NCBI GenBank assembly: GCA_903840165.1
Contig: CAIMEY010000006.1
Location: 23,258 to 87,257, forward strand
DNA from: an uncultured Myxococcales bacterium
GTDB taxonomy: Bacteria; Myxococcota_A; UBA9042
Reading direction: 5' to 3'
DNA length: 64,000 nucleotides
Positions 43,901-52,476 of the stretch are shown piece after piece. Within the stretch, counting starts at the first letter, position 1, and every line of letters begins with the position of its first letter. The translations under genes were made by a program, and so were the position numbers. The notes beneath the pieces are model-generated. The model worked only from the letters and a program-made list of their open reading frames with translations. It searched no databases and had not been told where the DNA came from.

Positions 43901-44508
43901 CCTGTCTTGACGCACTGTTGGGCCGTTCCTCCCTGGGCATCGGTCACTGCGCGGCACGCGTAACCGGCGCCACATTGGGCATCGCCAAGGCAGGGAGCCC
44001 CACAAAACCGACCCGCATCGCCGTAATCGACGCAGGCAGCGCCAGGCAAACCGGTGATCGCACAATCCTCTGATTTTTCACAGGGTTCACAGAGTCGAGC
44101 ATTCAAGGGCACACAGGCCGAAAGGCTGTTGCCGCCAACCGTGACCGTGCCGCAGCCCCAGCCCGTGCCGCAGCCGAGATCGCAACTACGCGGGCATGAG
44201 CCGGCACCGTCGGGCCCTAGGACGCATTTGCCCGCCTTGCACTGCCCGTCTTCGCTGCAAGCGCAGCCGGCGCCTCCTGGGCACGCGACGGATTCGCTTA
44301 TTGTTCCGGTAGGTGTCACGTCACCGGCAAGCGCAGTGTCGCTCTTGGTGTCACTGGCGGGCGTGGTCGCATCGGTGGTGCCACTGCAGGCGCTAAGCAC
44401 CGTCAAGAGGGTCACCAAGCACGCCAAGCTGACGCGCCTACGCCACTGAATCAGCGCGTAATCACAAGGATTTCTGAACGTCTGAACGTTGCTGCGCGCC
44501 TGCGCCAT
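40966..44508 (-). CDS. Giant lipoprotein with ~18 CTDC-like repeats and an NHL beta-propeller
   Basis: 1180 residues. Basic N-region, hydrophobic core and lipobox LSAC (Cys41). Residues ~60-270 have disulfide-type Cys clusters and an EICDGADNDCNGATDE MopE-like motif. Residues ~275-830 hold about 18 tandem CDDxNPCTxxDxC units of 25-40 residues, like Dictyostelium CTDC repeats. The last ~330 residues are six NHL repeats (YLADTGNERIRKVAVDGTV, YVADRLNQRIRKV, YIADSGNRRIRVI, FVADTGGHRLRRI), enough to close a six-bladed propeller. Likely a long surface stalk presenting a propeller head. Start ATG 44508 has GAGG seven bases upstream. Confidence 0.85.
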   Translation of the reverse strand: MAQARSNVQTFRNPCDYALIQWRRRVSLACLVTLLTVLSACSGTTDATTPASDTKSDTALAGDVTPTGTISESVACPGGAGCACSEDGQCKAGKCVLGPDGAGSCPRSCDLGCGTGWGCGTVTVGGNSLSACVPLNARLCEPCEKSEDCAITGLPGAACVDYGDAGRFCGAPCLGDAQCGAGYACRAVTDAQGGTAQQCVKTGETADSFGACTCNDEAKANKRSTTCRYPGSSCKGSRICGVDGLSLCDAATPSQEICDGADNDCNGATDEKPCDDLNACTTDSCGGKQGCAFVAKDGPCDDGDACTKGELCKGGVCQGGGIVSCDDGSPCSTDSCDKLYGCKHVYSPGATCDDGNPCTLGDACQGAVCLPGKATVCDDANPCTHDACDAADGLCKSSNWSGAICDDKNPCTVFDVCTAGSCAGSPDACDDNNPCTIDSCKAPGGCVHAPSSGAACDDGNPCTTVDLCNGSQCAGGSPVICLAPSDCLVASCSPASGQCATKTKPNGSACSDGNVCSQGDVCTAGVCVGTVLSCDDKNPCTDDVCDSVKGCVSTNNSSPCNDNSACTTGDICGGGVCAGAALNCDDGKACTVDSCIKASGCSYANASAVTACDDGNPCTAVDLCDGKGQCVSGADACGSCSTDADCKDDGDLCNGKPTCDAASKTCKVLPASVINCDASGDSTCAKNTCDKVSGQCALLSAADGNACDDSNACTAQDACKSGSCVGNNGDCDDKNPCTTDSCAPDSGCKHSFNTISCDLDSNACSLDACSGGTCLAGAVTDCNDNNPCTKDSCDPVGGCKNANDDTASCTDGDACTTPDACVAGKCLGTIPPSSTSTWFGNGTAGWSDGKGTQAKITTAGAVLATRGALAIGKDGTLYLADTGNERIRKVAVDGTVTSLAGNGTTGWADGKGTAATFWDPTGLAVADDGTLYVADRLNQRIRKVAVDGTVTTLAGTAPDPSFGDQEALGGWNDGPGNQAQFSDPNALILLGNVIYVADTLNHRIRKVLLDGTTSTYAGTGIQSFADDANPLSACFNTPTGIAAGADGTLYIADSGNRRIRVIAPNGGAVTTLAGNGLVGNADGAAADATFMVPYGLFMNSDAQLFVADTGGHRLRRIAGGQVTTLAGSSLGYKEGLLTVAQFDAPSSIVQASAGVWYVVDALNFRVRKLLDPTVTCPPKN
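42044..43692 (-). repeat. Coding tandem array of CTDC-like units
   Basis: About 18 degenerate units of 80-120 bases, each coding for a CDDxNPCTxxDxC motif and spacer. DNA similarity is strongest in the gtgca-agggtt-nttgtcatcgca-type core (plus-strand view). This is a protein-coding repeat, not CRISPR: spacing is uneven and the frame is open throughout. Recombination between units could change repeat number. Confidence 0.75.
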
Positions 44509-44837
44509 GCGATCGCCTCGCGACCCACGCATACGCAGGCCCAGCAGGATGCTAACTGTGCCGCAGCGCTGGGGCAAGTTGTGCCCGCGCAAAGCGTTGC
44601 ACCGCGGCCGTATTGCTGCAAGATGCAGGTCATCGCGGGCAGGGGAGTGCCAAAAATTTCACTGTTGTTTTCTGGAGATCGCCAGCACGCCCTTGCCCGA
44701 CGCCAACGCTGGCCTTCAATTTCCGCGCGCCAGGCATAGCAGTGGCCCGAATGCGATCCAGGGGTTGCCGAAGCGCGCTGGGCACACTACCCTCGCGGCT
44801 GTTGTCCATCCGAATTTTCTGACCTCGAGGTGTCTTT
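44509..44837. other. Divergent intergenic region
   Basis: 329 bases between the giant lipoprotein (minus) and the acyl-CoA synthetase (plus). No gene seen. A possible plus promoter is TTGCCG (44765-44770), 17-base spacer, TACCCT (44788-44793), 44 bases before the start codon, but the -10 is poor. The ribosome site GAGGTG lies at 44827-44832. Confidence 0.4.
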
Positions 44838-46652
44838 ATGGCTGAGTTTCGCACACTTCCAGAGATGTTCCTAAACCGAGTCAGCAGCACGCCAAGCCAG
44901 TTGGCCTTCCGCTTTCCCAACGGTTTGGCGTGGTCTGAGCTGACTTGGGGCCAGACTGGCGACCGCGTCCGCGCCATCGCCTGCGGTTTGCGGGCCTTGG
45001 GCGTCGAGGCCGAACAGCGGGTAGCCATCCTCAGCAATACGAGAATCGAGTGGATTTTAGCAGACTTAGCCATCATGAACGCCGGAGCAGCGACCACGAC
45101 CGTCTACCCGGCCAATACGCCCGACGAGTGCGCGTATATCCTCAATGATTCCGATACCGTGGCCATTTTCTGTGAAGATCCCAAGCAAGTCGCCAAGATG
45201 CAGGCGGAGCGGGCCAACATGCCCAAGCTCCAGCATGTGATCACCGTGGACGGCGCCGGCAGCGACGATGGTTGGGTGATTACCCTACAAGATCTTGAAA
45301 AGAAAGGCAATGACTGGCACGGTGCTCACCCAGGGGCGTACGAGGCCGGCGTCGCTGCTGTGCAAGCAGATCACCTAGCGACCCTCATCTATACGTCAGG
45401 CACTACAGGCAAGCCCAAAGGCGTTGAACTGACACACGATTGCTGGATTTACGAAGCAAAGGCGATCGACGATGTCAAGCTGCTGACCACCGAAGATCTG
45501 CAATACTTCTGGCTACCTTTGGCGCATGTGTTCGGCAAGGTGCTCGGCGCGGCCCAAGTGCGCATCGGCTTTCCGACCGTGGTCGACGGGCGCATCGATA
45601 AACTCGTTGATAATCTGGGGATTGTCCGGCCAACCTTCATTGCCGCCGTGCCACGCGTTTTTGAGAAGGTCTACAACAAGGTCCTGGCGACTGCCAAGGC
45701 CGGGAACCCAATTAAGTACTCGATTTTCAAGTGGGCTTTCCGCGTGGGCCGCAAAGTGTCGGCGCTACGTCAGCAAGGCAAAACGCCCACGGGCCTGCTC
45801 GCGCTGCAGCACTCGGTCGCTGATAAGCTTGTGTTTTCAACACTGAAGAACCGATTTGGCGGCCGTGTTCGCTTCTTCATTTCGGGCTCGGCTCCCCTGT
45901 CCCGCGACATGGCGGAGTTCTTCCACGCGGCTGGCATCCTCATCTTAGAAGGCTATGGCCTGACCGAAACCAGCGCTGCCAGCTTTGTCAACCGCCCAGA
46001 ACAGTTCAGGTTTGGCACAGTGGGCCTGCCTTTGCCCGGCACCGAGGTCAAGATCGCGCCCGAAGACGGCGAAATCCTGCTGCGCGGTCGCGGCAACCTG
46101 CGCGGCTATCATAATCTCCCTGAAAATACGGCAGAAACGCTCGACAGCGATGGTTGGGTTCACACCGGCGACATTGGCGAACTCGACGCCCATGGCTACT
46201 TGAAGATCACCGATCGCAAGAAGGATCTGATCAAGACCTCGGGCGGCAAGTACATTGCCCCCCAAGCGCTAGAGGGAAAACTCAAGGCGATCTGCCCGTA
46301 TGCGGGACAAGTGGTGGTGCACGGCAACAACCGCAACTACTGCATCGCCTTGATTGCACTGCCGGAAGAGGACATCAAGACTTGGGCCGCGGAAAACGGC
46401 CTTGGCGAGGCGAGCTACGAGCAATTAACCCGTGAACCTGCGGTGTTGACCCTGTTGCAGGGATACATCACGGAGCTTAACCGCGGGCTGCCGAGCTACT
46501 CGACGGTCAAGAAATTCGCGTTGGTGCCGGCGGACTTCACCGTCGAGACTGGGGAACTGACGCCGAGCCTCAAGGTCAAGCGCAAAGTCGTTGAAACCAA
46601 GTACAAAGCGCTGATCGACAGCCTGTACGTCGGTGCGGTGGAGGGGCTCTAG
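44838..46652 (+). CDS. Long-chain acyl-CoA synthetase (AMP-forming)
   Basis: 604 residues, ANL superfamily, likely peripheral on the inner membrane. Motifs: AMP-binding P-loop YTSGTTGKPKGVELTH near residue 183, GYGLTETSA near 371, HTGDIGELDAHGYLKITDRKKDLIKTSGGKYIAPQALE (motifs linking to the C-terminal domain, with the hinge RKKD) and a C-terminal LTPSLKVKRKVV with the catalytic lysine region. This arrangement fits bacterial FACS of the FAA1/FadD15 type, which activates fatty acids to acyl-CoA. Start ATG has GAGGTG five bases upstream. No fatty-acid operon is adjacent. Confidence 0.93.
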   Translation: MAEFRTLPEMFLNRVSSTPSQLAFRFPNGLAWSELTWGQTGDRVRAIACGLRALGVEAEQRVAILSNTRIEWILADLAIMNAGAATTTVYPANTPDECAYILNDSDTVAIFCEDPKQVAKMQAERANMPKLQHVITVDGAGSDDGWVITLQDLEKKGNDWHGAHPGAYEAGVAAVQADHLATLIYTSGTTGKPKGVELTHDCWIYEAKAIDDVKLLTTEDLQYFWLPLAHVFGKVLGAAQVRIGFPTVVDGRIDKLVDNLGIVRPTFIAAVPRVFEKVYNKVLATAKAGNPIKYSIFKWAFRVGRKVSALRQQGKTPTGLLALQHSVADKLVFSTLKNRFGGRVRFFISGSAPLSRDMAEFFHAAGILILEGYGLTETSAASFVNRPEQFRFGTVGLPLPGTEVKIAPEDGEILLRGRGNLRGYHNLPENTAETLDSDGWVHTGDIGELDAHGYLKITDRKKDLIKTSGGKYIAPQALEGKLKAICPYAGQVVVHGNNRNYCIALIALPEEDIKTWAAENGLGEASYEQLTREPAVLTLLQGYITELNRGLPSYSTVKKFALVPADFTVETGELTPSLKVKRKVVETKYKALIDSLYVGAVEGL

Positions 46653-46707
46653 CCGCGCGACGGCTCGTCTTGGCCAGCCACGACCAAGGCCCCGGGCTGA
46701 GGAAAGC

Positions 46708-47988
46708 ATGGGAGTCTGCAACATGACACGACAAATTCGGACGGAGCAGCAACTAGTTGTGTCGCGGCATTGGTCCCCTGCCGCAGTCTTGGCCGTATCG
46801 TTGTGCAAGATCAAGAGATCGCCGCTTTATCTCGGATTATCAAGAATTTGTCTCGTTGCTGCCTTGGTGACTGCGGCCCTGCCGGCCTGGGCCCAACAGG
46901 CCCCCTCTGCCCTGCCCAACGCCGCCACGCCCGCAGACGTGACTGCGAATGTGCTGGCAGAACCCCCGTGGATCCTCTATCAGAAAGCGACGTTACTGTT
47001 GGTTGGTGGCGACAAGCAGCAGGCAAGCACCCTGCTCGCCCAACTGCACGCCGAGTACGCGGGGCATCCGGCGGACCACCTTGCGGAGCCCTTGCGCAAG
47101 GTCTTGGAACGGGCAGAATCTCCAGCAAATACAAGCGTTCCTATAGACCCAATGGTCGAGCTTCCGAGCAAGGCAGCCCGTGCCGAACTGGTGTCAACCC
47201 AGACGGTGGGCGGCATTAACCTAGGCGTGCAGCTTTGTATGGCCGCAGATTGCCAATCATCTCGGGCAGTTGTCTTGTCGATCGTCGGCGGGGCTGGCAC
47301 AGCCTTGGGCCTGAGCCTGTGGCAAACGGCCGATGGCATCACCCCGGGAACCGCTTTGGCCATTGACAGCGCGGCGATGTGGGGCCTGTACCACAGCCTA
47401 ATGATCCCAATGATTTCAGAGACTCAGACCAATGTGAACTTCAATACGGTACAGCCCGACTACTCCCGGCGTGACGCCATGTGGCGGATGGCGGGCCAAC
47501 TCGGGGGCACGGGGCTCGGCATCGCGGCGGCGGACCATTTCCAGCCCCACGCAGGGCAAGTGTCGATGGCCAACTCGGCCGGCATTTGGACCGGCGTGGC
47601 GACCTTTCTGGCCATGCAAAGCGCCAATAGCAATGTAAATTCAAAGACCGAGCAAACAGCGGTCCTGGTTGCCAGTGACCTGGGCCTGGTGGCCGGCGCG
47701 ATCGGGTCAACCTATTTCGAGGTAAGCCGCTCGCGAACTATCATCATCGATACTTCTGGAATTTTAGGACTTTTGCTAGGCATGGGCGCCGTGGTCCTGA
47801 GCCAGGGCGACAACGTCAACAGCCAAGCACTGACCTCCGGGGCGCTTCTCGGCACCCTGGTCGGCCTTGGAGCCGGCGTTGCCCTGAGCGCCAACTGGGA
47901 CGCGCCGAGCCTGAGTCATACCGCCTTTGTGCCTACGTTCGCGCCGATGCCTGGCGGCGGATTCGCAGGCATTCAAGGCAGTTTCTAG
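46708..47988 (+). CDS. Predicted envelope protein with Gly-rich hydrophobic helices, unknown function
   Basis: 426 residues from ATG 46708 (ribosome-like GAGGAAAG upstream); ATG 46723 with GGGAG eight bases upstream is an alternative. A signal-like segment LVAALVTAALPAWAQQ implies export. Residues ~80-160 look like a soluble helical part (LLVGGDKQQASTLLAQLHAEYAGHPADHL resembles a TPR-like hairpin). The C-terminal ~270 residues carry a series of Gly/Ala-rich apolar stretches (SIVGGAGTALGLSLW, GQLGGTGLGIAAADHF, SGILGLLLGMGAVVLS, GALLGTLVGLGAGVALS) in regular spacing, either membrane helices or barrel. I recognise no family. Its stop codon overlaps that of uvrA: CTAG at 47985-47988 serves both strands. 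Confidence 0.55.
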   Translation: MGVCNMTRQIRTEQQLVVSRHWSPAAVLAVSLCKIKRSPLYLGLSRICLVAALVTAALPAWAQQAPSALPNAATPADVTANVLAEPPWILYQKATLLLVGGDKQQASTLLAQLHAEYAGHPADHLAEPLRKVLERAESPANTSVPIDPMVELPSKAARAELVSTQTVGGINLGVQLCMAADCQSSRAVVLSIVGGAGTALGLSLWQTADGITPGTALAIDSAAMWGLYHSLMIPMISETQTNVNFNTVQPDYSRRDAMWRMAGQLGGTGLGIAAADHFQPHAGQVSMANSAGIWTGVATFLAMQSANSNVNSKTEQTAVLVASDLGLVAGAIGSTYFEVSRSRTIIIDTSGILGLLLGMGAVVLSQGDNVNSQALTSGALLGTLVGLGAGVALSANWDAPSLSHTAFVPTFAPMPGGGFAGIQGSF

Positions 47989-50864
47989 GCTGCGGCACTT
48001 GGTGACAGCACTGCTAACAGGGCTTGCCCCGTGTAGCTAGACGGCTGGGCGGCCACCTGCTCGGGCGTGCCTGTGGCGACCACTCGCCCACCTGCGGCGC
48101 CACCTTCTGGCCCTAAATCAATCAAAAAATCAGCCACTTTGATGAGATCCAGGTGGTGTTCAATGACCAGAACGGAGTTGCCCTTGTCGACCAGGCGCTG
48201 CAGGACATCGATCAGGCGGGCGACATCGTCAAAATGCAGCCCCGTGGTCGGTTCATCGAGAACGTAGAGGGTCCGACCGGTGCCGGGTCGCGCCAATTCC
48301 TTTGCCAGTTTAATGCGTTGAGCCTCGCCACCCGACAAGGTGGTGCTGGCCTGCCCGAGCGCCATATAGCCCAGACCCACCTGCTGGAGCGTGTCGAGAA
48401 TGCGGCGAATGGCCGGGTAGTTCTCAAACAAAACAACGGCTTCATCGATTGTCGTCTCGAGCATGTCGGCAATGTGCTTGCCCTTGAAGCGTACAGCCAG
48501 GGTGGCATCGCTGAAGCGGCGGCCATGGCAGATTTCGCAGGGAACGTAGACATCTGCCAGAAAGTGCATCTCAATTTGCAGAACGCCGTCGCCATGGCAG
48601 TGCTCGCAGCGGCCGCCCTTGACGTTAAAGCTGAAGCGACCCGGGCCAAATCCGGCGGCGCGGGCCTCTGGTAACTCTGCGAAAAGTGAACGGATTAAGT
48701 CCCAAAGCTTGGTGTAGGTCGCTGGATTGGAACGCGGCGTGCGACCGATGGGTGCTTGGTCGACTTCGATGACTTTGTCAAAGTGTTCCATGCCTTCTAA
48801 GGACCGATGCTTGCCTACCGCATGCTGGGTGCGAAACAGGGCGTTGTGCATGGCCGGGAGCAAAATCTCATGGATTAGCGTGGATTTTCCGGCGCCGGAG
48901 ACCCCAGTCACTGCAGTCAAGACGCCGACGGGCAGGTCCACGTCGACCTGATGCAAGTTATTGGCCGTTGCCCCGCGAATTTTTAGTACTTTTGTGAAAT
49001 TGCGGCGTTTGGCCGGCACAGCAATGCGCAGCCTTCCCGCCAGATAGGCCCCCGTGCGCGACCGGGGCTCAGTGCAGACGTCCGCCACCGTCCCTTGGGC
49101 CACGACTTCGCCGCCCAGACGCCCGGCACCGGGGCCGAAATCTACTAGCCAATCTGCGGCGTTCAGCGTGTCTTGGTCATGCTCGACAACCAGCACTGTG
49201 TTACCCAAATCCCGCAAATGTTCAAGGGTTTGCACCAGGCGGGCAGCATCGCGCGGGTGAAGGCCGATGGACGGCTCATCGAGGATATAGAGCACCCCGG
49301 TCAATTCGCAGCCGACCTGTGATGCCAAACGAATCCGCTGACTTTCACCGCCAGATAGGGTGTTGGCAGCACGCCCGAGGTTCAGATAGCCCAGGCCAAC
49401 CTGCAGCAAGAACGTTAAACGACTGAGGATTTCTTTGCGGAGCTCAGTCGCGATGACCTGCTGATTGCCCGGCAGCTGTACGTCGCGCATCCAACTATGC
49501 AGTTGCTCAACCGGTTCTCCCAGCAATTCTGGCAGGTTGCGACCACCGACGCGGACAGCCCGAACGTGGTCCTTGAGGCGCGCACCGTCGCAGACTGAGC
49601 AAAGAGACTTGCGAAAGAATTCCTGATAAGCTGCGCGGGCTTGTTCACTATCCGTCTCGCGCCAGCGCCGTTGCAACTGTGGCACCACGCCTTCCAAACG
49701 GGCCGCCCACGACGACGAACCATTCTTGGATTCCCATTTAATTTGGACCCTTTCAGTGACACCAAATAGGACCATCTGTTGTTCGGCCTCGCTCAGGCTG
49801 TGCCAAGGCTTGTCGAGGTCCAGTTCGCTCACCTTGGCTACGCCCTCGAGGATCTTGAGCATCCAACCGGAATCGACGCCGCGACTCCAAGGCGCAATGG
49901 CACCGCCGCGAATGCTGCGTTGTTTATCGGGAATCACGGCATCGACGTCGACTTCCATCGAAAAGCCAAGACCGCTGCATACTTCGCAGGCCCCGAGCGG
50001 CGAATTGAACGAGAAGCCCAGAGGCGTGAGTTCAGGAAAACTAAGGTTGCAGGTGTCGCAGAACCGGGCTTCACTAAAGGATTTTTCCAGCCAAGGCAGC
50101 TCTGGCGATTGGGCTTCTGGATGCACCGCGACGATGAGCCGCCCAAGCCCGCGGCGCAGTCCCTGCTCGACACTGCCAGTGAGGCGAGCCCGTTCGTCGG
50201 CACGCACCACGGCGCGATCGATTACCAAGTCCACGTCATGCTTGCGTTTTTTGTCCAGCTGTAGGTCTGCGTGGATGTCCTGAACTTCGCCATCGATGCG
50301 CGCGCGGACGTAGCCTTCAGCTGCAGCCTGCTGAAATACTTCTGCAAAACTGCCTTTTCGCTGACGTTCAATGGGGGCGAGGATGAAAATCCTTGTCCCT
50401 TCGGGCAATTCCATCAATGTCTGCACAATCTGAGCCGGCTCCAAACGGCCGACCGGGGCACCACATTGGTGGCAGAACTGCTGGCCGACGCGGGCAAAGA
50501 GCACGCGCAGGTGATCATAGATTTCCGTGATAGTACCGACAGTTGAGCGAGGATTGGAGCCCGCAGCCTTCTGCTCAATAGCGATCGTCGGCATGAGCCC
50601 GGAGAGCTTGTCATAGATGGGCTTGTCCATTTGCCCAAGAAATTGGCGGGCATAGGCACTCAACGATTCGACATAGCGCCGCTGTCCTTCAGCGTACAGG
50701 GTATCGAAGGCCAGAGAAGACTTGCCCGACCCAGAAACACCTGAAAAAACGATCAGTTTGTTCTTCGGCAAGCGCAACGACACATGCTTGAGGTTGTGCT
50801 GCGCCGCGCCGACAATGGTGATCTCGTCGCGGGGATGCCCTGCGGTAAAGGCTTGTTTATTCAT
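47985..50864 (-). CDS. uvrA: Excinuclease ABC subunit A
   Basis: 959 residues, the damage-sensing ATPase of nucleotide excision repair, acting with UvrB. Two ABC modules: Walker A SGVSGSGKSSLAFDTLYAEGQ (near 41) and TGVSGAGKSTLIHEILLP, signatures LSGGESQRIRLASQ and LSGGEAQRIKLAKE, and Walker B with YILDEPSIGLHPRD and YVLDEPTTGLHFDD. Zinc-finger CxxC pairs (CHQCG, CDTCNLSF...CEVC, CEHCHGDGVLQIEMHFLADVYVPCEICHG) are present. Length is normal. I start at ATG 50864, the first methionine before the conserved DEITIVGAAQHNLKHVSL; the frame extends upstream without family similarity and the ribosome site is weak. A SOS-type box overlaps its likely promoter. Confidence 0.97.
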   Translation of the reverse strand: MNKQAFTAGHPRDEITIVGAAQHNLKHVSLRLPKNKLIVFSGVSGSGKSSLAFDTLYAEGQRRYVESLSAYARQFLGQMDKPIYDKLSGLMPTIAIEQKAAGSNPRSTVGTITEIYDHLRVLFARVGQQFCHQCGAPVGRLEPAQIVQTLMELPEGTRIFILAPIERQRKGSFAEVFQQAAAEGYVRARIDGEVQDIHADLQLDKKRKHDVDLVIDRAVVRADERARLTGSVEQGLRRGLGRLIVAVHPEAQSPELPWLEKSFSEARFCDTCNLSFPELTPLGFSFNSPLGACEVCSGLGFSMEVDVDAVIPDKQRSIRGGAIAPWSRGVDSGWMLKILEGVAKVSELDLDKPWHSLSEAEQQMVLFGVTERVQIKWESKNGSSSWAARLEGVVPQLQRRWRETDSEQARAAYQEFFRKSLCSVCDGARLKDHVRAVRVGGRNLPELLGEPVEQLHSWMRDVQLPGNQQVIATELRKEILSRLTFLLQVGLGYLNLGRAANTLSGGESQRIRLASQVGCELTGVLYILDEPSIGLHPRDAARLVQTLEHLRDLGNTVLVVEHDQDTLNAADWLVDFGPGAGRLGGEVVAQGTVADVCTEPRSRTGAYLAGRLRIAVPAKRRNFTKVLKIRGATANNLHQVDVDLPVGVLTAVTGVSGAGKSTLIHEILLPAMHNALFRTQHAVGKHRSLEGMEHFDKVIEVDQAPIGRTPRSNPATYTKLWDLIRSLFAELPEARAAGFGPGRFSFNVKGGRCEHCHGDGVLQIEMHFLADVYVPCEICHGRRFSDATLAVRFKGKHIADMLETTIDEAVVLFENYPAIRRILDTLQQVGLGYMALGQASTTLSGGEAQRIKLAKELARPGTGRTLYVLDEPTTGLHFDDVARLIDVLQRLVDKGNSVLVIEHHLDLIKVADFLIDLGPEGGAAGGRVVATGTPEQVAAQPSSYTGQALLAVLSPSAAA

Positions 50865-50945
50865 GGTGTTTATCACATTGGGCGGCGAGGTCAAAGGCCG
50901 TGGCGGTGGCACAGTCAATGCAACGGGTTCAGGTCCGGCAGAGGC

Positions 50946-50974
50946 AAGATAGCCGATACTGAACAAATGTCCAG
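50946..50974 (-). promoter_or_regulatory. uvrA promoter with Myxococcus-type LexA box
   Basis: On minus, TGGACA (50973-50968), 16-base spacer and TATCTT (50951-50946) form a promoter about 80-110 bases before uvrA. Over the -35, CTGGACATTTGTTCAGT (50974-50958) matches the Myxococcus xanthus SOS box I remember (CTRHAMRYBYGTTCAGS) at 15 of 17 positions and also has the CTG-N10-CAG core of the E. coli LexA box. Binding here would block RNA polymerase, as expected for a DNA-damage gene. Confidence 0.6.
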
Positions 50975-51051
50975 TTCCACCAAGGATGCCCCGCGCTATC
51001 GTGAACCATGTCTGGGCTTGGGACCCAGTCGTACAGGTAAACAGCCTTGAA

Positions 51052-52476
51052 TTACAAAGGAATCCGCATCCAGCGGCCTGGCTGTAGGCGCACACCGGCA
51101 CCGTGCGGCAACCACACCGGCGGCTGCCAATGCGCGCCAGGGTCAGGTGCGATCTGCCAACGCCCTGGAATCCATAGCCAAATGGCGCCGGTCCAGCTCC
51201 AGTACCCCGTGAGCCAAATGGCCATACCAAACGGCTGGTTAGAGCGAACCTCGACCTGCGGCGGCGGCGGAGCCTGAGGTGCCTGAACGGTCGCCTGGGC
51301 CTGCAAGTCAACGTCCGGCACGCGCCACCAACCGCCGAGCCAATACCAGTCAAAACCGGTCCATAGCCACCACCCAGGCTGCCATGCCGCGTGAACGCTC
51401 GGCTGGGGCGGCGGCGTCTCGGTCAGCGCCACGGGCGGCGCGCCACTAGGCTCATGGGGCTGGGGTTGCTTCTGCGCGGGAGGCTGTTGCAGGCCGGGCC
51501 ATGGGCCGTCGTTGTCCGGCAGGGGGCGGTCTGGGTCGACCTGAGGCTGCGAATTCCGCGATGAACTTCGTTGTATATCAACGGTTGAACGCGCTGATTT
51601 AGCTTGCTTTTCTTGCTCCAGTAGCTGTTCTTGGCGCTGCTGACGCAAGTAGACGAGCCACTGCTCCTCGGCCACCGATGGCACCCAGGCAAGTTGGCGC
51701 AGGACAAAGACTGCGCCCTGAAAATCGTTCGGATCTTTGCTCCACAGACGCACGTGGAACGCTGTCCCCGCTGGCATAGGGGCAGCGGCATCCAAGTCCT
51801 GGTTTTGCCAGCTTAAGTCCAGAATTGGCGCCCTCTTGGTGCCTCCGCCCGAGCCCATTGCATCCACCACGAGAATTGCCTGACCAACCGCGGGGTTTTG
51901 ACCTGGGGGCGCCGTTGTCCCAGTGGGCTGCGGCGTGTTCGTGGGCGGCGCGTTCGTGGGCGGCCCTGGCAGGTCGGGCTGCCGTGGCGGTTCGACGGGC
52001 GGCGGACTATTTTGAGGAAATTCAGGGACCTGACGCGATGGCACCACGACGGGGCGCAGGGTGCATCGCCCATTGTCAGGCGCCGTGTCTGCCACCCACT
52101 GCAACTGCGGCTGACCAGTGCTGCCTGAGGACGTGCTGACCGTTTCGCTGTGCTGGGTGGCCCAACTGCCCGCCGTCAAAAGGCGATCGGGCAACTTGGC
52201 CTCAAACTGGCCCAGGGCCGCACGAGGCGTCTGCAGGGTCAGAATCCAGTGTTCTCCCCAGCGGTTGCCGAGGGCCGAGCCCCGCAGTTCCAAAGGTCCT
52301 TGGCTGCAATCGGGGTCGACGCGAAAAGCGACGCTCGAGCGCTCCACTTCCTGCAAGACTGGGCCGCACCCGCCCAGCAGTGTCGCCATGACCGCAATGG
52401 ACGCAATGCAATACGCTTGATTTCCCTGGGGAAACCGGGAGAAGAAGAGCCCAAGCGGCTGGGGGTGCCTAGTCAT
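51052..52476 (-). CDS. Proline-rich lipoprotein with C-terminal WxW-type repeats
   Basis: 474 residues. Lipobox LLGGC (Cys37). The N-terminal third is folded-looking with a few cysteines (DPDCSQGPLELRG, DNGRCTLRP); a long Pro/Gln/Thr-rich linker (PPPVEPPRQPDLPGPP) follows, then a middle domain (ILVVDAMGSGGGTKRAPILDLSW...VFVLRQLAWVP) and a second Pro/Gln linker. The C-terminal ~100 residues are very Trp-rich (GWWLWTGFDWYWLGGWW, YWSWTGAIWLWIPGRW), like YXWGXW/WxWxGxxW envelope repeats. Function unknown. The ATG at 52476 overlaps the end of the upstream YbjN-like gene by eight bases, so the two are translationally coupled. Confidence 0.7.
   Translation of the reverse strand: MTRHPQPLGLFFSRFPQGNQAYCIASIAVMATLLGGCGPVLQEVERSSVAFRVDPDCSQGPLELRGSALGNRWGEHWILTLQTPRAALGQFEAKLPDRLLTAGSWATQHSETVSTSSGSTGQPQLQWVADTAPDNGRCTLRPVVVPSRQVPEFPQNSPPPVEPPRQPDLPGPPTNAPPTNTPQPTGTTAPPGQNPAVGQAILVVDAMGSGGGTKRAPILDLSWQNQDLDAAAPMPAGTAFHVRLWSKDPNDFQGAVFVLRQLAWVPSVAEEQWLVYLRQQRQEQLLEQEKQAKSARSTVDIQRSSSRNSQPQVDPDRPLPDNDGPWPGLQQPPAQKQPQPHEPSGAPPVALTETPPPQPSVHAAWQPGWWLWTGFDWYWLGGWWRVPDVDLQAQATVQAPQAPPPPQVEVRSNQPFGMAIWLTGYWSWTGAIWLWIPGRWQIAPDPGAHWQPPVWLPHGAGVRLQPGRWMRIPL

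Noticed and set aside
44638..44653. Sigma-54-like TTGGCAC...TGCC on minus upstream of the giant lipoprotein gene
   Set aside because: The GG-to-GC distance is one base too short, which normally abolishes sigma-54 recognition.
47985..47988. Shared CTAG at the ends of two convergent genes as a regulatory device
   Set aside because: Overlapping stop codons of convergent genes via CTAG are a common result of gene packing; no further signal seen.
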